A stretch of 64,000 nucleotides of DNA from Salinimicrobium sp963739625 (GCA_963739625.1 CAVUAU010000013.1:20852-84851); one strand, 5' to 3'; positions 16,746-25,347 are shown, counted from the first letter of the stretch. The notes: generated from the letters alone by a model not told the origin. Numbers and translations are program-made.

Positions 16746-18386
16746 TTAGACATGGATTTCTTTCGTTAACACCCTTTCATCCTCTGAAGAACTTATCTTA
16801 ATAAAGAAATCTCCAGATGGTAAAGTCAATATGATTTTCTGGTCTTTTGAAATCCTTTTAATTAAAGAGGATATTGGAACAGCTTTAGATCTTAAGGATT
16901 TATATTCCTTAAGTTTATATATAGTCACTAAGAGATCTTCATCAAAATATTTTTCTAATACTTCATTTTTTACCTCTACTTTCTTAAAATCCAACGATGG
17001 TAGGATATATTGTAGACTGGGTTCTAAATTATTAATAATAAAAAAATCAACCGGCCGACGCTGCAGCTTCACAACATCTTGTATTTGATCAAAAGGTATC
17101 ATTATGAGATCATCTTTTGTCTCTGAGACCACGTCAGTCTGATTAACGGTTAAGGGGTCGATATTTGTTAATTCCTTCAAGTTAACTGCCATGGTCTTAC
17201 CTCTCTTTGTCGGCTCTTCAATGATGTGGTCCAAACCGGCATAAACAAAAACTTTTATATCCGAGTTACTATTCAACAGATCTGCTAAATTTTGAGCCTG
17301 ACCTAATTCCCTGTTTGCATCTTTCTCATCACTTTCGTAATCTACTATTTCAAAGCCCATTTCCTTCGCTCTTCTTATAAAGTGACCGAAATATGGTTCT
17401 CTAGTATAATAGCCCGACGAAGTAGAGGGGAATCCTCTTGTATTGATTACCAAATCCTGTTTTTTGAAAAGGGCTTCCAAGGCTAGATGTGTATAACCAT
17501 TTTCTTTCAGTGGCTTTAGAAGCATTTCGCCGAACAACCGATGCTTCGGATACCAATGGTTTTCATTGAGCATGAATACACGTGTGCCTGCAGCGAGTGA
17601 AGATAATTCTTCCAGAACATGGCTGTTTTTTTTGATTTTCGGATTTAGCAGCAAAGTATCCAATATTGGGGCTAAGTGCTGTTTGCGGCTCATTTCGAAA
17701 CCTTTTACTAAATGGTCATACTCAGTATTATTGCCCATAAAGGAATTTATTGTCACAAGAAATTGAAATTTCATCCACTCCTGATCATCAGTTTTCGGAA
17801 TTGGTGCTTCTTTAAGTTTCTTTCTTGTTGCCAAATAGTTTGGATTGTCCTTGTTGACCTCAAAAACCTTGGAATACGTGAGATCTTCTACCGACTCTGT
17901 ATCAAAAGAAAGATGTCTCATCAGACTCTGGCCATCTTTCCTTATTGACTTCATACTCTTATTGCCTGCGACTGCGGCTATTAAGAGATAGGCAACTTTT
18001 TCCTCTCCTACTTTCTTGAACAAAATTTCTTTATTAACTGTATCTTCCAAAACGAGTTGAAGACCTCTGCTATCATTTGAAAATTTCTTGTGATCCTGAA
18101 CGAAAAGCATAATTTCATAATGAGGTCCCAGATCCGTCAATCCGTAGGCTAGAAGATCTTTAGTATCAATTTCTTCATATCCTTTTATAACCTTTTTTAA
18201 TTCATTTTTGTCCAGGCTCCTTAACCTTTTAAATTTGATGTCTCCAAAATATGGGAATGTAAGATTGAGGGGCTTGTTATAAAGCTTTCTGCCACTAAAG
18301 TAGTTATGCCTATTAAGAGGGTGATAAGATTGACAGGAACTGAATAGTTCTAGTATGAGTAAAACAGGAAGAATGAATCGTTTCAT
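16746..18386 (-). CDS. Lipoprotein with EreA/ChaN-like domain, unknown function
   Basis: A 546-aa protein with a lipoprotein signal peptide (LILELFSSC, Cys18), so it is likely anchored in the outer membrane or facing the periplasm. The first 250 residues are a poorly defined region with ASP-like charged helices. Around 265-305 the pattern GTRVFMLNENHWYPKHRLF then LLKPLKENGYTHLALEALF matches the start of the erythromycin esterase/ChaN/TIKI fold, in which a G-E-x-H motif and a following L-x-x-E line the active site; here it reads N-E-N-H. A later YAGLDHIIEEP could supply another His. This suggests a metal-dependent hydrolase or haem-binding protein. It is an element cargo gene next to the esterase. 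Function not established. Confidence 0.7.
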   Translation of the reverse strand: MKRFILPVLLILELFSSCQSYHPLNRHNYFSGRKLYNKPLNLTFPYFGDIKFKRLRSLDKNELKKVIKGYEEIDTKDLLAYGLTDLGPHYEIMLFVQDHKKFSNDSRGLQLVLEDTVNKEILFKKVGEEKVAYLLIAAVAGNKSMKSIRKDGQSLMRHLSFDTESVEDLTYSKVFEVNKDNPNYLATRKKLKEAPIPKTDDQEWMKFQFLVTINSFMGNNTEYDHLVKGFEMSRKQHLAPILDTLLLNPKIKKNSHVLEELSSLAAGTRVFMLNENHWYPKHRLFGEMLLKPLKENGYTHLALEALFKKQDLVINTRGFPSTSSGYYTREPYFGHFIRRAKEMGFEIVDYESDEKDANRELGQAQNLADLLNSNSDIKVFVYAGLDHIIEEPTKRGKTMAVNLKELTNIDPLTVNQTDVVSETKDDLIMIPFDQIQDVVKLQRRPVDFFIINNLEPSLQYILPSLDFKKVEVKNEVLEKYFDEDLLVTIYKLKEYKSLRSKAVPISSLIKRISKDQKIILTLPSGDFFIKISSSEDERVLTKEIHV

Positions 18387-18566
18387 GAAATCTAATTCTA
18401 AGCTCTAATATAACTAAAAATTTAGTTACAAATGAACTTTAGAATATTCTTAAACTCAAGAATCGACCAAATTATATTTACCTACTCGGAACAATTATCA
18501 TTAAATATTGAACAGGGGGAGAACGTCGAGTAGGTAAAGGGGAATTTCACCCCTAAACCTCTCACA

Positions 18567-18600
18567 GAACCGTACGTGAACCTCTCGATTCATACGGCTC
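18567..18600 (-). ncRNA. Group II intron domain V
   Basis: On the minus strand the 34-base hairpin starts GAGCCGTATGAATCG and ends with CACGTACGGTTC. It has the catalytic AGC-type triad in the lower stem and matches the highly conserved bacterial domain V. It is followed by TGTGAGAGG, as in many bacterial introns. Confidence 0.88.
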
Positions 18601-18615
18601 CTCTCAGCCAAGACT

Positions 18616-19878
18616 TTAAGGTTTAAGCCCTGCATATTGCCAATGTTCAAACAGGTATGGTTCGAGCCGGCATATTTTCTGTAGATGTCGTAGCGCAAGG
18701 ACCCACTGCTTCCGCTTGAACCTACGGTACTTATTACGTATCCATTTTGTTAAGCGAATGTGCAATGTTCTAAATAGTTTCTTGAGGCCTCCCAGTCGAA
18801 ATTTACCGTAGTAGTTTATCCAGCCTCTGATTTTAGGCCGCAACAGAGATGCAATTTTGCTCAGTGGGAACTGTACCATTTTATGGATGTTCATCCTGAA
18901 GAGCTCTTCATTTATTCTGTTGATGCTTTTCTGACTGATGGCAGGGGTAAAACCTAATTTCATTATTCCCCTTATTTTAACTACTCTGGGTTTAAAGGTG
19001 TGGCCCAGAAAATCGAACTTCTGAAACTTCACTTTAAACCTTGGTCTTTTCTTCTGATTTCTGCGACAGTAAACTATTCTTGTCTTCTCCTGATTCACTT
19101 CCAGTTTACACTCTTTGAATCGTCTTTCGATTTCTTCAAGAAGTCGGTTAGCATGAGGCAGGTGGTAACAATGAACCACAATGTCATCAGCGTAACGTTC
19201 AAACTGAATATCAGGATAACGTTTTTGGATCCACTTGTCAAATACAATATCCATAAAGATATTAGCCAATACAGGACTAATTACTCCGCCCTGTGGTGTG
19301 CCTTTACCATTTGGATTATGCAGCGTTCCATCAGCTAATTGCACTGGAGCCTCCAGCCATCTTTTCACGTAAAGCAAAATATGCTTCTCCTGTGTATGGT
19401 GCTGAACAGCTTTCAGTAGCAGTTCATGATCAATGTTGTCATAAAATCCTTTTATGTCCAAATCTATGACCCAGCTATATCGTAAACAATTTATACGACA
19501 TTGGCCCAAGGCATCATGTGCAGATTTCCTGGGACGATACCCAAAACTGCTTGGACTAAAGGTGTGATCAACTATTGTGTTTAACTGCGATGCAATTACT
19601 TGTTGGGCAACCCGATCAACTACAGTGGGAATACCCAAGGGTCTCATTTTACCTTTCCCTTTTGGGATTAGTACCTGTCGAACAGGTTTAGGGAAGTAAC
19701 TCCCACTGGCCATCCTGTTCCATAATGGGTACAGATATTTCCGTGGTTGACTACTTACTGTTTCAATGGATAATCCATCTACTCCAGCACTCCCTTTGTT
19801 GGCTTTTATTCTCTTAAAAGCTTCATTTACCTGCAACCTGCTAATAGGTTGCGTCTTGTGTTCTTCATTAAAAATCAT
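18616..19878 (-). CDS. ltrA: Group II intron reverse transcriptase/maturase (LtrA-like)
   Basis: A 420-aa multifunctional intron-encoded protein. The reverse transcriptase domain shows the catalytic Asp pair region VIDLDIKGFYDNID (about 137-150), the GKGTPQGGVISPVLANIF segment (191-208) and YADD at 229-232. The maturase (GIIM/X) domain follows, with MVQFPLSKIASLLRP and GWINYYGKFR near residues 330-365. The protein ends shortly after, with no HNH endonuclease domain (no Cys pairs or H-N-H motif), so it would rely on single-strand or replication-fork target sites. It helps splice and mobilise the surrounding intron. No frameshift is seen, so the intron may be active. Confidence 0.95.
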   Translation of the reverse strand: MIFNEEHKTQPISRLQVNEAFKRIKANKGSAGVDGLSIETVSSQPRKYLYPLWNRMASGSYFPKPVRQVLIPKGKGKMRPLGIPTVVDRVAQQVIASQLNTIVDHTFSPSSFGYRPRKSAHDALGQCRINCLRYSWVIDLDIKGFYDNIDHELLLKAVQHHTQEKHILLYVKRWLEAPVQLADGTLHNPNGKGTPQGGVISPVLANIFMDIVFDKWIQKRYPDIQFERYADDIVVHCYHLPHANRLLEEIERRFKECKLEVNQEKTRIVYCRRNQKKRPRFKVKFQKFDFLGHTFKPRVVKIRGIMKLGFTPAISQKSINRINEELFRMNIHKMVQFPLSKIASLLRPKIRGWINYYGKFRLGGLKKLFRTLHIRLTKWIRNKYRRFKRKQWVLALRHLQKICRLEPYLFEHWQYAGLKP

Positions 19879-20400
19879 CCTTAAATTTCTTTAAGTTGTA
19901 ATACAATAAATGAACATGCTTGAGTGAAGTCCTTTGCTCACAAGATGATTAATCTTGTTCTCTGGAGTATTTTCGCTACTACGACTTCATCCGTCCCAAT
20001 ACCTAACGTCGCTACTTTCTGGTTCTTCCGCTTCGGGATTTTCACCATTTTTGCTTCCCATTTAAATATTGGTTCTCCTGTTCCTTGATAATGCCTGAGT
20101 ATGGTTCTTGCCTCCTATATGCCGGGTGTCGTATGGTCAGTAATCAGGTATCCACCATACTTAATCTCTCGGAGCTGCTCTCTCCTCGATTTTGACACCG
20201 TAAAGGTCACTTTCGACACGTCCATAGAGGTTCACTTACGTTCAACTCCCATACTCTCACCAGATCTTGTCGCTCAATACCTGTTCTCTTAAAACAAGCA
20301 CCACAAGGTGGTTTGAACAATACGCCTGAACATCTTGTTCGATAGGCCAACATTTTAGGAAACGGTACAGTGAGACTTCTAACTTTCCATTTCGAATGGG

Positions 20401-21021
20401 GTCAGCTCGTTTCTGTTTCTTCATAAAATTCTATCATCATTATCAAAGTTATGTTATCATTTCAATGAACTTTTGGGTTCTATTGTACTCCCGTGATAAC
20501 TCAGGACACACAGCAAGAGGGCAACACGCAAAGCGATGTTGCAGGGTTCTCCCTTCTTTGTCTTCCATGAATTTTATTAATGTTATCAGCCCACAGTCTT
20601 TTTTTTTGCAGCAAAAAATTTCGGGGCCCACCAAATCAGAGGGAATATTGACGCAATTCTACTCGCATTAGACAATTTTTCTTCAAATTCTTCGAAACAT
20701 AATATTAGTAAAAGTACCTTGACTATATACCAAAAACTACAATTGCAAGGTCAACAAGTTATTCTGAGAAAGTCAAATGAGGCCAGTAAAATAAGGGAGG
20801 GTTCAAAACGAGATAAAAAATGAACCTTTTTAAAAAGAAAGAAAACGAAAAATGAGCAAAAGCAAAAATTGATCTTTCCCGCGCCATTATTGACATCAAT
20901 TGCAACTATTTGATTATCTTTGGTTCTGGGCGAAAGGATCCACTATAAGAAGGTTCACAATTCGGTCAACAGAAGCAAACTTGAAAAAAATTTTTCCTGT
21001 TTTTACAGGGGTTTTCAGATG
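20401..21021. other. Non-coding right end of the island
   Basis: About 620 bases without a convincing gene. Short frames at 20396-20671 (plus) and 20449-20634 (minus) lack recognisable domains. Two GGTCAACA sites (20749-20756 and 20964-20971) match those at the left end. A small hairpin CCTGT-TTTT-ACAGG lies at about 20996-21009. Confidence 0.4.
20749..20971 (+). repeat. Two GGTCAACA sites (putative integrase arm sites, right end)
   Basis: GGTCAACA at 20749-20756 and at 20964-20971, the second 51 bases before the 21022-21044 att sequence. They match the five copies near the tRNA, as expected if an integrase binds arm sites on both sides of a circular attP. Confidence 0.5.
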
Positions 21022-21044
21022 GGTTCGGGATCTGTCGCGATCAC
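21022..21044 (+). other. attR: right border of the tRNA-Arg element
   Basis: CTGTCGCGATCAC (21032-21044) repeats the tRNA-Arg 3' end exactly. Extending left, GGTTCG is also shared at the same distance, with four mismatched bases between, so 19 of 23 positions match. The following ATCAAGTTC and the strong hairpin at 21054-21085 look like the original downstream flank of the tRNA gene. Together with 12258-12270 this bounds an element of about 8.8 kb. Confidence 0.7.
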
Positions 21045-21053
21045 ATCAAGTTC

Positions 21054-21085
21054 AAAACCACGTCCCGAAGGGCGTGGTTTTTTTA
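21054..21085 (+). terminator. Strong terminator, probably the original tRNA-Arg terminator
   Basis: AAAACCACG (21054-21062) pairs with CGTGGTTTT (21073-21081) around a TCCCGAAGGG loop region, followed by more T. Its place just right of attR suggests that it ended tRNA transcription before the element entered. Confidence 0.75.
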
Positions 21086-21316
21086 TTTCCCGGAACACCC
21101 AAAACGAAGTTTTGAAGGTGTGAAGGGGAATAAAAAAACGGCGGGCGATAGCCCGTGGTTTGTATTTGCAGGAGTGCATCAACTAAGGAATTTCAATCCT
21201 GTTTCCCGAAGCGCCCAAAACGAAGTTTTGAAGGTTGAAGTGGAACAAAAAACAGCGGGCGTTAGGCCGTGGTTTTGTATTTGAAGGAATGCATTTCACA
21301 AGGAAAAACATCCTGT
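21086..21316 (+). repeat. Tandem duplication of a ~115-bp unit next to attR
   Basis: Copy 1 spans 21086-21201 and copy 2 spans 21202-21316. Each starts TTTCCCG, contains CCCAAAACGAAGTTTTGAAGG (with the small palindrome AAAACGAAGTTTT), then a GCGGGCG hairpin, GTGGTTTTGTATTTG-like sequence and an AAGGA...TCCTGT end. The copies differ at many positions, so the duplication is old. Copy 2 is followed by a second att-like sequence, CTGTCCCGATCACATCA (about 21313-21329), one base different from the attR sequence. Possibly a remnant of an earlier integration. Confidence 0.6.
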
Positions 21317-21418
21317 CCCGATCACATCACTCCTAATGAAAAGATCGCTTCTCATGTAATTCTATTCTCTGTTTTACTTATTTCTGCCTATCTTCTGGAA
21401 AACAAGTGCTGAGTGAAA

Positions 21419-22060
21419 ATGAATTTAAAAGACCTGAAAAAATACTATAAGGAACAGTCTGCAAATACCTGTTTAACAATTTACAGATCCCCGGATTTCC
21501 TGCAAATAGTACTTGTAAGACATGCAAAGCCCATTACTTCAAAAAAAGGTCATGTGAATTTTGCAGAAGCAGAAGAACTTCTTGAAGAGTACCGCAACAG
21601 CAGCGTTCACAACATTCCTGAAGCTCCTGTCTGTACAGATAACATTACAGATGTGGAGATCTATCACAGCGACCTCAATAGGGCAAGAGAAACAGCTAAG
21701 GCTATTTTTCCTTCAGAAGTTTTTACTCATGTTGAAGAGCCACGTTTTAGAGAACTCGACAGGCAGAACATTAACTTGCCGATTAGAATTCCATACAGCC
21801 TGCACACGACCTTGTCAAGGCTTGCCTGGCTTACAGGAACAATGAAAGGAGTCGAGAAACCTTTCGAAGCTCATAAAAGGCTAAGGAATAACGCGGGATA
21901 TTTGGACCACCTGGTGCAAAAGCAAAAAGTTCTAATTGTGGTTGGCCACGGTTTCCATAATTATTTTGTCGGGAGATTTCTAAGACGTTTGGGATATACC
22001 CGCGTAAATCCCGGTGGCAACAAACATCTTTCAGTCAACATATGGGCAAAAAAGGTGTGA
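21419..22060 (+). CDS. Histidine phosphatase family protein
   Basis: A 213-aa cytoplasmic protein of the phosphoglycerate mutase-like superfamily. The catalytic phospho-acceptor is in LVRHAKP near residue 35, with the conserved Arg in SDLNRARETA, and the second active-site His in VVGHGFHNYF near residue 183. Substrate cannot be told; relatives act on sugar phosphates, phosphoproteins or nucleotides. I prefer the ATG at 21419 over the GTG at 21413. It is the first chromosomal gene to the right of the tRNA-Arg element, with about 90 bases between it and the repeat array. Confidence 0.85.
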   Translation: MNLKDLKKYYKEQSANTCLTIYRSPDFLQIVLVRHAKPITSKKGHVNFAEAEELLEEYRNSSVHNIPEAPVCTDNITDVEIYHSDLNRARETAKAIFPSEVFTHVEEPRFRELDRQNINLPIRIPYSLHTTLSRLAWLTGTMKGVEKPFEAHKRLRNNAGYLDHLVQKQKVLIVVGHGFHNYFVGRFLRRLGYTRVNPGGNKHLSVNIWAKKV

Positions 22061-22101
22061 GAATTTAAATAGGAGTGTTACCGAAAAAAGGGTAAAAGTT
22101 A

Positions 22102-22452
22102 TTATTTCATCGGCTTGTATTTTTCGGAATCATTAGCTTCACGAAAGTCTTTGTATTGACTAAACTTTTGGTCAAGATAAGAATTCAGGGAGAGTACAAT
22201 AACAATGGTTATAAAAAATGAGATAACAAAAATTTTTCTTTGTTTCGAAACTTCCCTTTTGGCCTTAATTCTAATCTGTGCGAGGACTTTTTCGAGTTGT
22301 TCCTTATCTACTTTTTCAAAAGCAATTCCATCTGTTCTAATTTTATCTACATAAATGTTTTCACGAATATTTTCCTTGAACTTCGGCCGATTGGAGTATA
22401 GAAGTGATTTATTATGCGCGTGTTGACTTTTTGTACCTCCTTTATCTGACAT
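22102..22452 (-). CDS. Small single-pass membrane protein, unknown function
   Basis: A 116-aa protein: a charged N-terminal half of about 70 residues (KFKENIRENIYVDKIRT, then a helical KVDKEQLEKVLAQIRIKAKREVS), one transmembrane helix (KIFVISFFITIVIVLSLNSYL, about 73-93) and a short hydrophilic tail. I do not recognise the family. It is convergent with the histidine phosphatase gene and 42 bases from its stop. Codon use is like the neighbours, so it is probably a real gene. Confidence 0.6.
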   Translation of the reverse strand: MSDKGGTKSQHAHNKSLLYSNRPKFKENIRENIYVDKIRTDGIAFEKVDKEQLEKVLAQIRIKAKREVSKQRKIFVISFFITIVIVLSLNSYLDQKFSQYKDFREANDSEKYKPMK

Positions 22453-22616
22453 AATATATTACCAACTGAAACTAATTTTTCTTCTTTAAATCTTATTCCG
22501 AAAAAATAAAAATCGGGAGTCGGAACATTACTGATTGCTTCCTCCTTACGAACAAAATCAGTTATGGTCGGGAGCAGGCAAGGTGTGGCAGACCTTTTCC
22601 GCCGAACCAGGGCGGG

Positions 22617-22805
22617 TTACAGATCTTCAGGATTGAGCTGTTCTTTTCTATTGAGCAAAGCAATTACCATCAAACCGATTCCTACTCCTACTAAAGCACC
22701 GTTGAAAAAGTCGGGGAGTTGTAAAAAGTGCCAGATCATTTGAGAAAGAGCAACTATAAGTAAGCCGGCTGAAATTAATAACAACAGTTTTGTTCGCTTC
22801 TGCAT
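22617..22805 (-). CDS. Small two-helix membrane protein
   Basis: A 62-aa protein with two hydrophobic helices, LLLLISAGLLIVALSQMIWH (about 7-26) and FNGALVGVGIGLMVIALL (about 34-51), a short basic start (MQKRTK) and a charged tail (NRKEQLNPEDL). This topology is common among small inner-membrane proteins of Flavobacteriaceae. No family name or role can be given. Confidence 0.55.
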   Translation of the reverse strand: MQKRTKLLLLISAGLLIVALSQMIWHFLQLPDFFNGALVGVGIGLMVIALLNRKEQLNPEDL

Positions 22806-23044
22806 TTTTTATAAAATTTAGATCTTTAAAGCTACAAATTATTTTTTTTAAGTCTTCTCCTAGGGATATTAGCCTTTAATACTTCATTCTTTACCCATTT
22901 CGTTGTTCCAGAGATTGAAATTGAGACCGGTTGATAGTTCAAATTCTATCATACCAAGAGGGAGATTCGAAGGATCAATGACAGCATTTTTGGCAGTAAG
23001 GGAAGAAAGACTAAATTGCACCTTCTTTTTCAAAAACCCCAAGA
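22806..23044. other. Intergenic gap before the ClC gene
   Basis: About 240 bases between the divergent small membrane protein and ClC genes. No promoter with full spacing, hairpin or coding frame was recognised. The frame upstream of the ClC start closes at a TAA at 23012. Confidence 0.3.
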
Positions 23045-24313
23045 GTGAGGATCAGGACCCGGAGAAAACTATTGACATACCTTGATATTCTGGATCAACC
23101 TCTCAGGTTCAATCCTTTTGTGTTTAGCCGCCGGTTCTTTCTTTGGGCTTTGCTGGGAATTATTGGAGGTATTATTTCGGGTCTATACTGGATCGTGCTG
23201 GAGCTGCTCACTACAGGCCTTGCAGTTTTTGAGGGCTGGGCCGTTATCCCGGTGATGGCAGGAGCCGGTTTGTTAGCCGGCCTCATTATACATTGGATTG
23301 GAGATCCCGGGGAAATTCATCTTATCGTGAACAACATCAGGTTCAATAATGGGAAATTAGATCCCAGGAACAATCCTTCCATGATCCTGTCTTCTCTTCT
23401 TTGTGTAGCATCGGGAGGTAGTCTGGGTCCCGAAGCACCTTTGGTGCAGGTGACGGGCTCTACCGGTACCTGGTTGGGAAAGATCCTGAGAATGAAAGGA
23501 GAGGAGTTACGATCTATGAGCATTGCCGGCATGGCATCAGGATTCACAGCCCTTTTTGGAGCCCCTCTGGGTGGCTCTCTTTTTTCACTCGAAATACTTC
23601 ACCACAAACATGCAGTTGAATATTATAAAGCGATTATTCCTGCATTTGTAGCCAGCTCTTTCAGCTATATTATTTTTGCACTCATCATTCATCTTGGGCT
23701 TGGGCCTGTGTGGGATCTTCCGGCATATGAGATGGACAATAAATTCGATTTTGCCTACGCCATTCTCTTTGCAATTATGGCAACCTGCTGTGGCTGGATC
23801 TTTATTTTTTGTACGAAATATTTAAAAAAGGCATTTGAAAAGTCTCAGCTGCCTATATATTACAAAACATTTATTGGCGGCATCCTTTTAGGTTCCATAG
23901 CCTTCTTTGTGCCAATCACGAGGTATTTTGGACATCATACCATCAATGAGTTGTTGTCTGGCGGCTTCAAAATAGAATATCTGGGCGTCATTCTTTTTTT
24001 AAAGATCATTGCCATTGCGATCACAGTAACTTCGGGCTGGAGAGGAGGCTTTATCATTCCTCTTTTCTTTGTTGGGGCCACTCTTGGTTTGATCATTCAC
24101 CAATTTCTCCCGGGAGTTGAGTTATCCCTGGCAATAGTGACCTGCATGGCAGCCATTAACGCCTGCGTAACAAGAACTCCCATGAGTACAACGATCCTGT
24201 TGGCAACCCTCACAGGCTTCTCCTATTTTATCCCCATATTTTTTGCCAGCCTCACCGGCTATTTTCTGGCTCCAAGAATTCCGTTCATTTCCTCACAAAT
24301 GGAAAGCAAATAA
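23045..24313 (+). CDS. ClC-type chloride channel or Cl-/H+ antiporter
   Basis: A 422-aa polytopic membrane protein with about 10-12 hydrophobic segments. ClC filter regions are visible: GGSLGPEAPLVQVTGSTG (the variant of GREGP common in Bacteroidota homologues), and later SGWRGGFIIPLFFVGATLG and TRTPMSTTILLATLTG. No ATG is available in frame before the first transmembrane segment; the frame opens at 23015, so the GTG at 23045 is the best start. There are no CBS domains at the C-terminus. It probably moves chloride across the inner membrane, for example in acid or osmotic balance. The HAD phosphatase gene follows after 118 bases on the same strand. Confidence 0.9.
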   Translation: MRIRTRRKLLTYLDILDQPLRFNPFVFSRRFFLWALLGIIGGIISGLYWIVLELLTTGLAVFEGWAVIPVMAGAGLLAGLIIHWIGDPGEIHLIVNNIRFNNGKLDPRNNPSMILSSLLCVASGGSLGPEAPLVQVTGSTGTWLGKILRMKGEELRSMSIAGMASGFTALFGAPLGGSLFSLEILHHKHAVEYYKAIIPAFVASSFSYIIFALIIHLGLGPVWDLPAYEMDNKFDFAYAILFAIMATCCGWIFIFCTKYLKKAFEKSQLPIYYKTFIGGILLGSIAFFVPITRYFGHHTINELLSGGFKIEYLGVILFLKIIAIAITVTSGWRGGFIIPLFFVGATLGLIIHQFLPGVELSLAIVTCMAAINACVTRTPMSTTILLATLTGFSYFIPIFFASLTGYFLAPRIPFISSQMESK

Positions 24314-24431
24314 ATTTTCCCTTCCACTACCAATATTGGAACCTTTTGGCCTCCTTCCGAAGAAATTAACTTTCAAAGACGGGCTATCCCTGAGTCTTCC
24401 CTTAAATTTGCTTTTTCAAAACCAGATCTAC

Positions 24432-25247
24432 ATGGATTATTCAAACATAAAACTCATCGTCAGTGATATGGACGGCACCTTGCTTAACAGTGATCACGAG
24501 GTGAGCGAGCAATTTTTTGAACTGTTTAAAAGGCTTAGAGAGAAGAACATTCTTTTTGCGGTTGCAAGTGGCCGGCAATATTATAGCCTGATGGAAAGAA
24601 TGGAGCCTGTTAAAGATGATCTCATCTATATTGCTGAAAACGGCGCAATTGTCATGGAAGGGGAGGAGCAAAAATTCATCCGGCCCATGGAACCCGAAAT
24701 GGTCAAAAAATTAATATCTGCTGTTAAACAGCTGGACAACAAGTACCTTGTTCTATGCGGAAGGAAGCAGGCTTACATAGAAAGTACTGCCCCCGAATTT
24801 ATGAAACCATTCCTGGAACATTACGAAAAATATCAGGTGGTAGATGACCTTCAAAAAGTGGAAGACGATGTATTTCTAAAGGTGACGATCTGTGATCTTT
24901 CGGGAGCCGAAGAAAATAGTCTGCCCCACGTCAAACACTTCGAAAAAGACCTGCAGGTGAAGCTATCAGGCAAGATATGGATAGATTTTAATGCAAAAGA
25001 TGCGCAAAAAGGCAATGCTCTCATGGCTGTACAGCAGCAGCATGGAATTACCAAAGAAGAGACTATGGCTTTTGGGGATTACCTTAACGACCTGGAACTT
25101 TTTGAACATGCGGGCATAGGATATGCTGTGGAAAATGCACATCCTGATGTCAAGAAGGCTGCTGAATTCACTACCAAGAGTAATGATGAGAATGGAGTAG
25201 AGGCAGTGCTGCAAGAAATGTTGTCCCAAATTAAGATACAGGCATAG
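24432..25247 (+). CDS. Cof-type HAD-IIB family hydrolase
   Basis: A 271-aa cytoplasmic phosphatase. The start is the ATG at 24432; an open frame runs upstream into the ClC gene but carries no homology. HAD motif I is SDMDGTLLN (nucleophile Asp about residue 10), motif II AVASGRQYYS, motif III a Lys near KGNALM and motif IV FGDYLNDLELF. The type IIB cap lies between motifs II and III. Members dephosphorylate sugar phosphates or flavin and pyridoxal precursors with low specificity. It is followed by a strong bidirectional terminator at 25291-25332. Confidence 0.92.
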   Translation: MDYSNIKLIVSDMDGTLLNSDHEVSEQFFELFKRLREKNILFAVASGRQYYSLMERMEPVKDDLIYIAENGAIVMEGEEQKFIRPMEPEMVKKLISAVKQLDNKYLVLCGRKQAYIESTAPEFMKPFLEHYEKYQVVDDLQKVEDDVFLKVTICDLSGAEENSLPHVKHFEKDLQVKLSGKIWIDFNAKDAQKGNALMAVQQQHGITKEETMAFGDYLNDLELFEHAGIGYAVENAHPDVKKAAEFTTKSNDENGVEAVLQEMLSQIKIQA

Positions 25248-25290
25248 TCAAAGAAAAAGAGCCCGGATTGATATTCACATAGCTATTTAA

Positions 25291-25332
25291 AAAAAGAACC
25301 CTCAAAAAAGTACATTTTTGAGGGTTCTTTTT
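25291..25332. terminator. Bidirectional terminator between HAD and S10 peptidase genes
   Basis: AAAAAGAACCCTCAAAAA (25291-25308) pairs with TTTTTGAGGGTTCTTTTT (25315-25332). The stem has A-runs on one side and T-runs on the other, so it can stop both convergent genes. Confidence 0.85.
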
Positions 25333-25347
25333 TTGCGTATTTGCTTC

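Larger units (their letters stand above)
18526..20400 (-). mobile_element. Group II intron (approximate limits)
   Basis: The intron lies on the minus strand. Its 3' part is clear: domain V at 18567-18600, then a domain VI hairpin (GGGGTGAAATTCCCC, minus strand) and a CTACTCGAC-type 3' end near 18526. The intron-encoded protein (18616-19878) precedes domain V directly. Upstream of that gene about 500 bases hold the folded domain I region; one hairpin is ACCACCTTGTGGT near 20300. I could not find the exact GTGYG-like 5' end, so the 20400 boundary is an estimate. It sits in the tRNA-Arg element between the lipoprotein gene and the right end, in a non-coding site. Confidence 0.75.

Noticed and set aside
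18616..19878. Retron or other defence reverse transcriptase
   Set aside because: The maturase domain and the adjacent domain V/VI hairpins identify a group II intron; no msr-msd-like RNA was seen.
20396..20671. Overlapping frames on both strands near the right end of the element
   Set aside because: Neither shows a domain or a start context; both are likely accidental.
21086..21316. CRISPR array
   Set aside because: There are only two diverged copies of ~115 bases and no spacers or cas genes.
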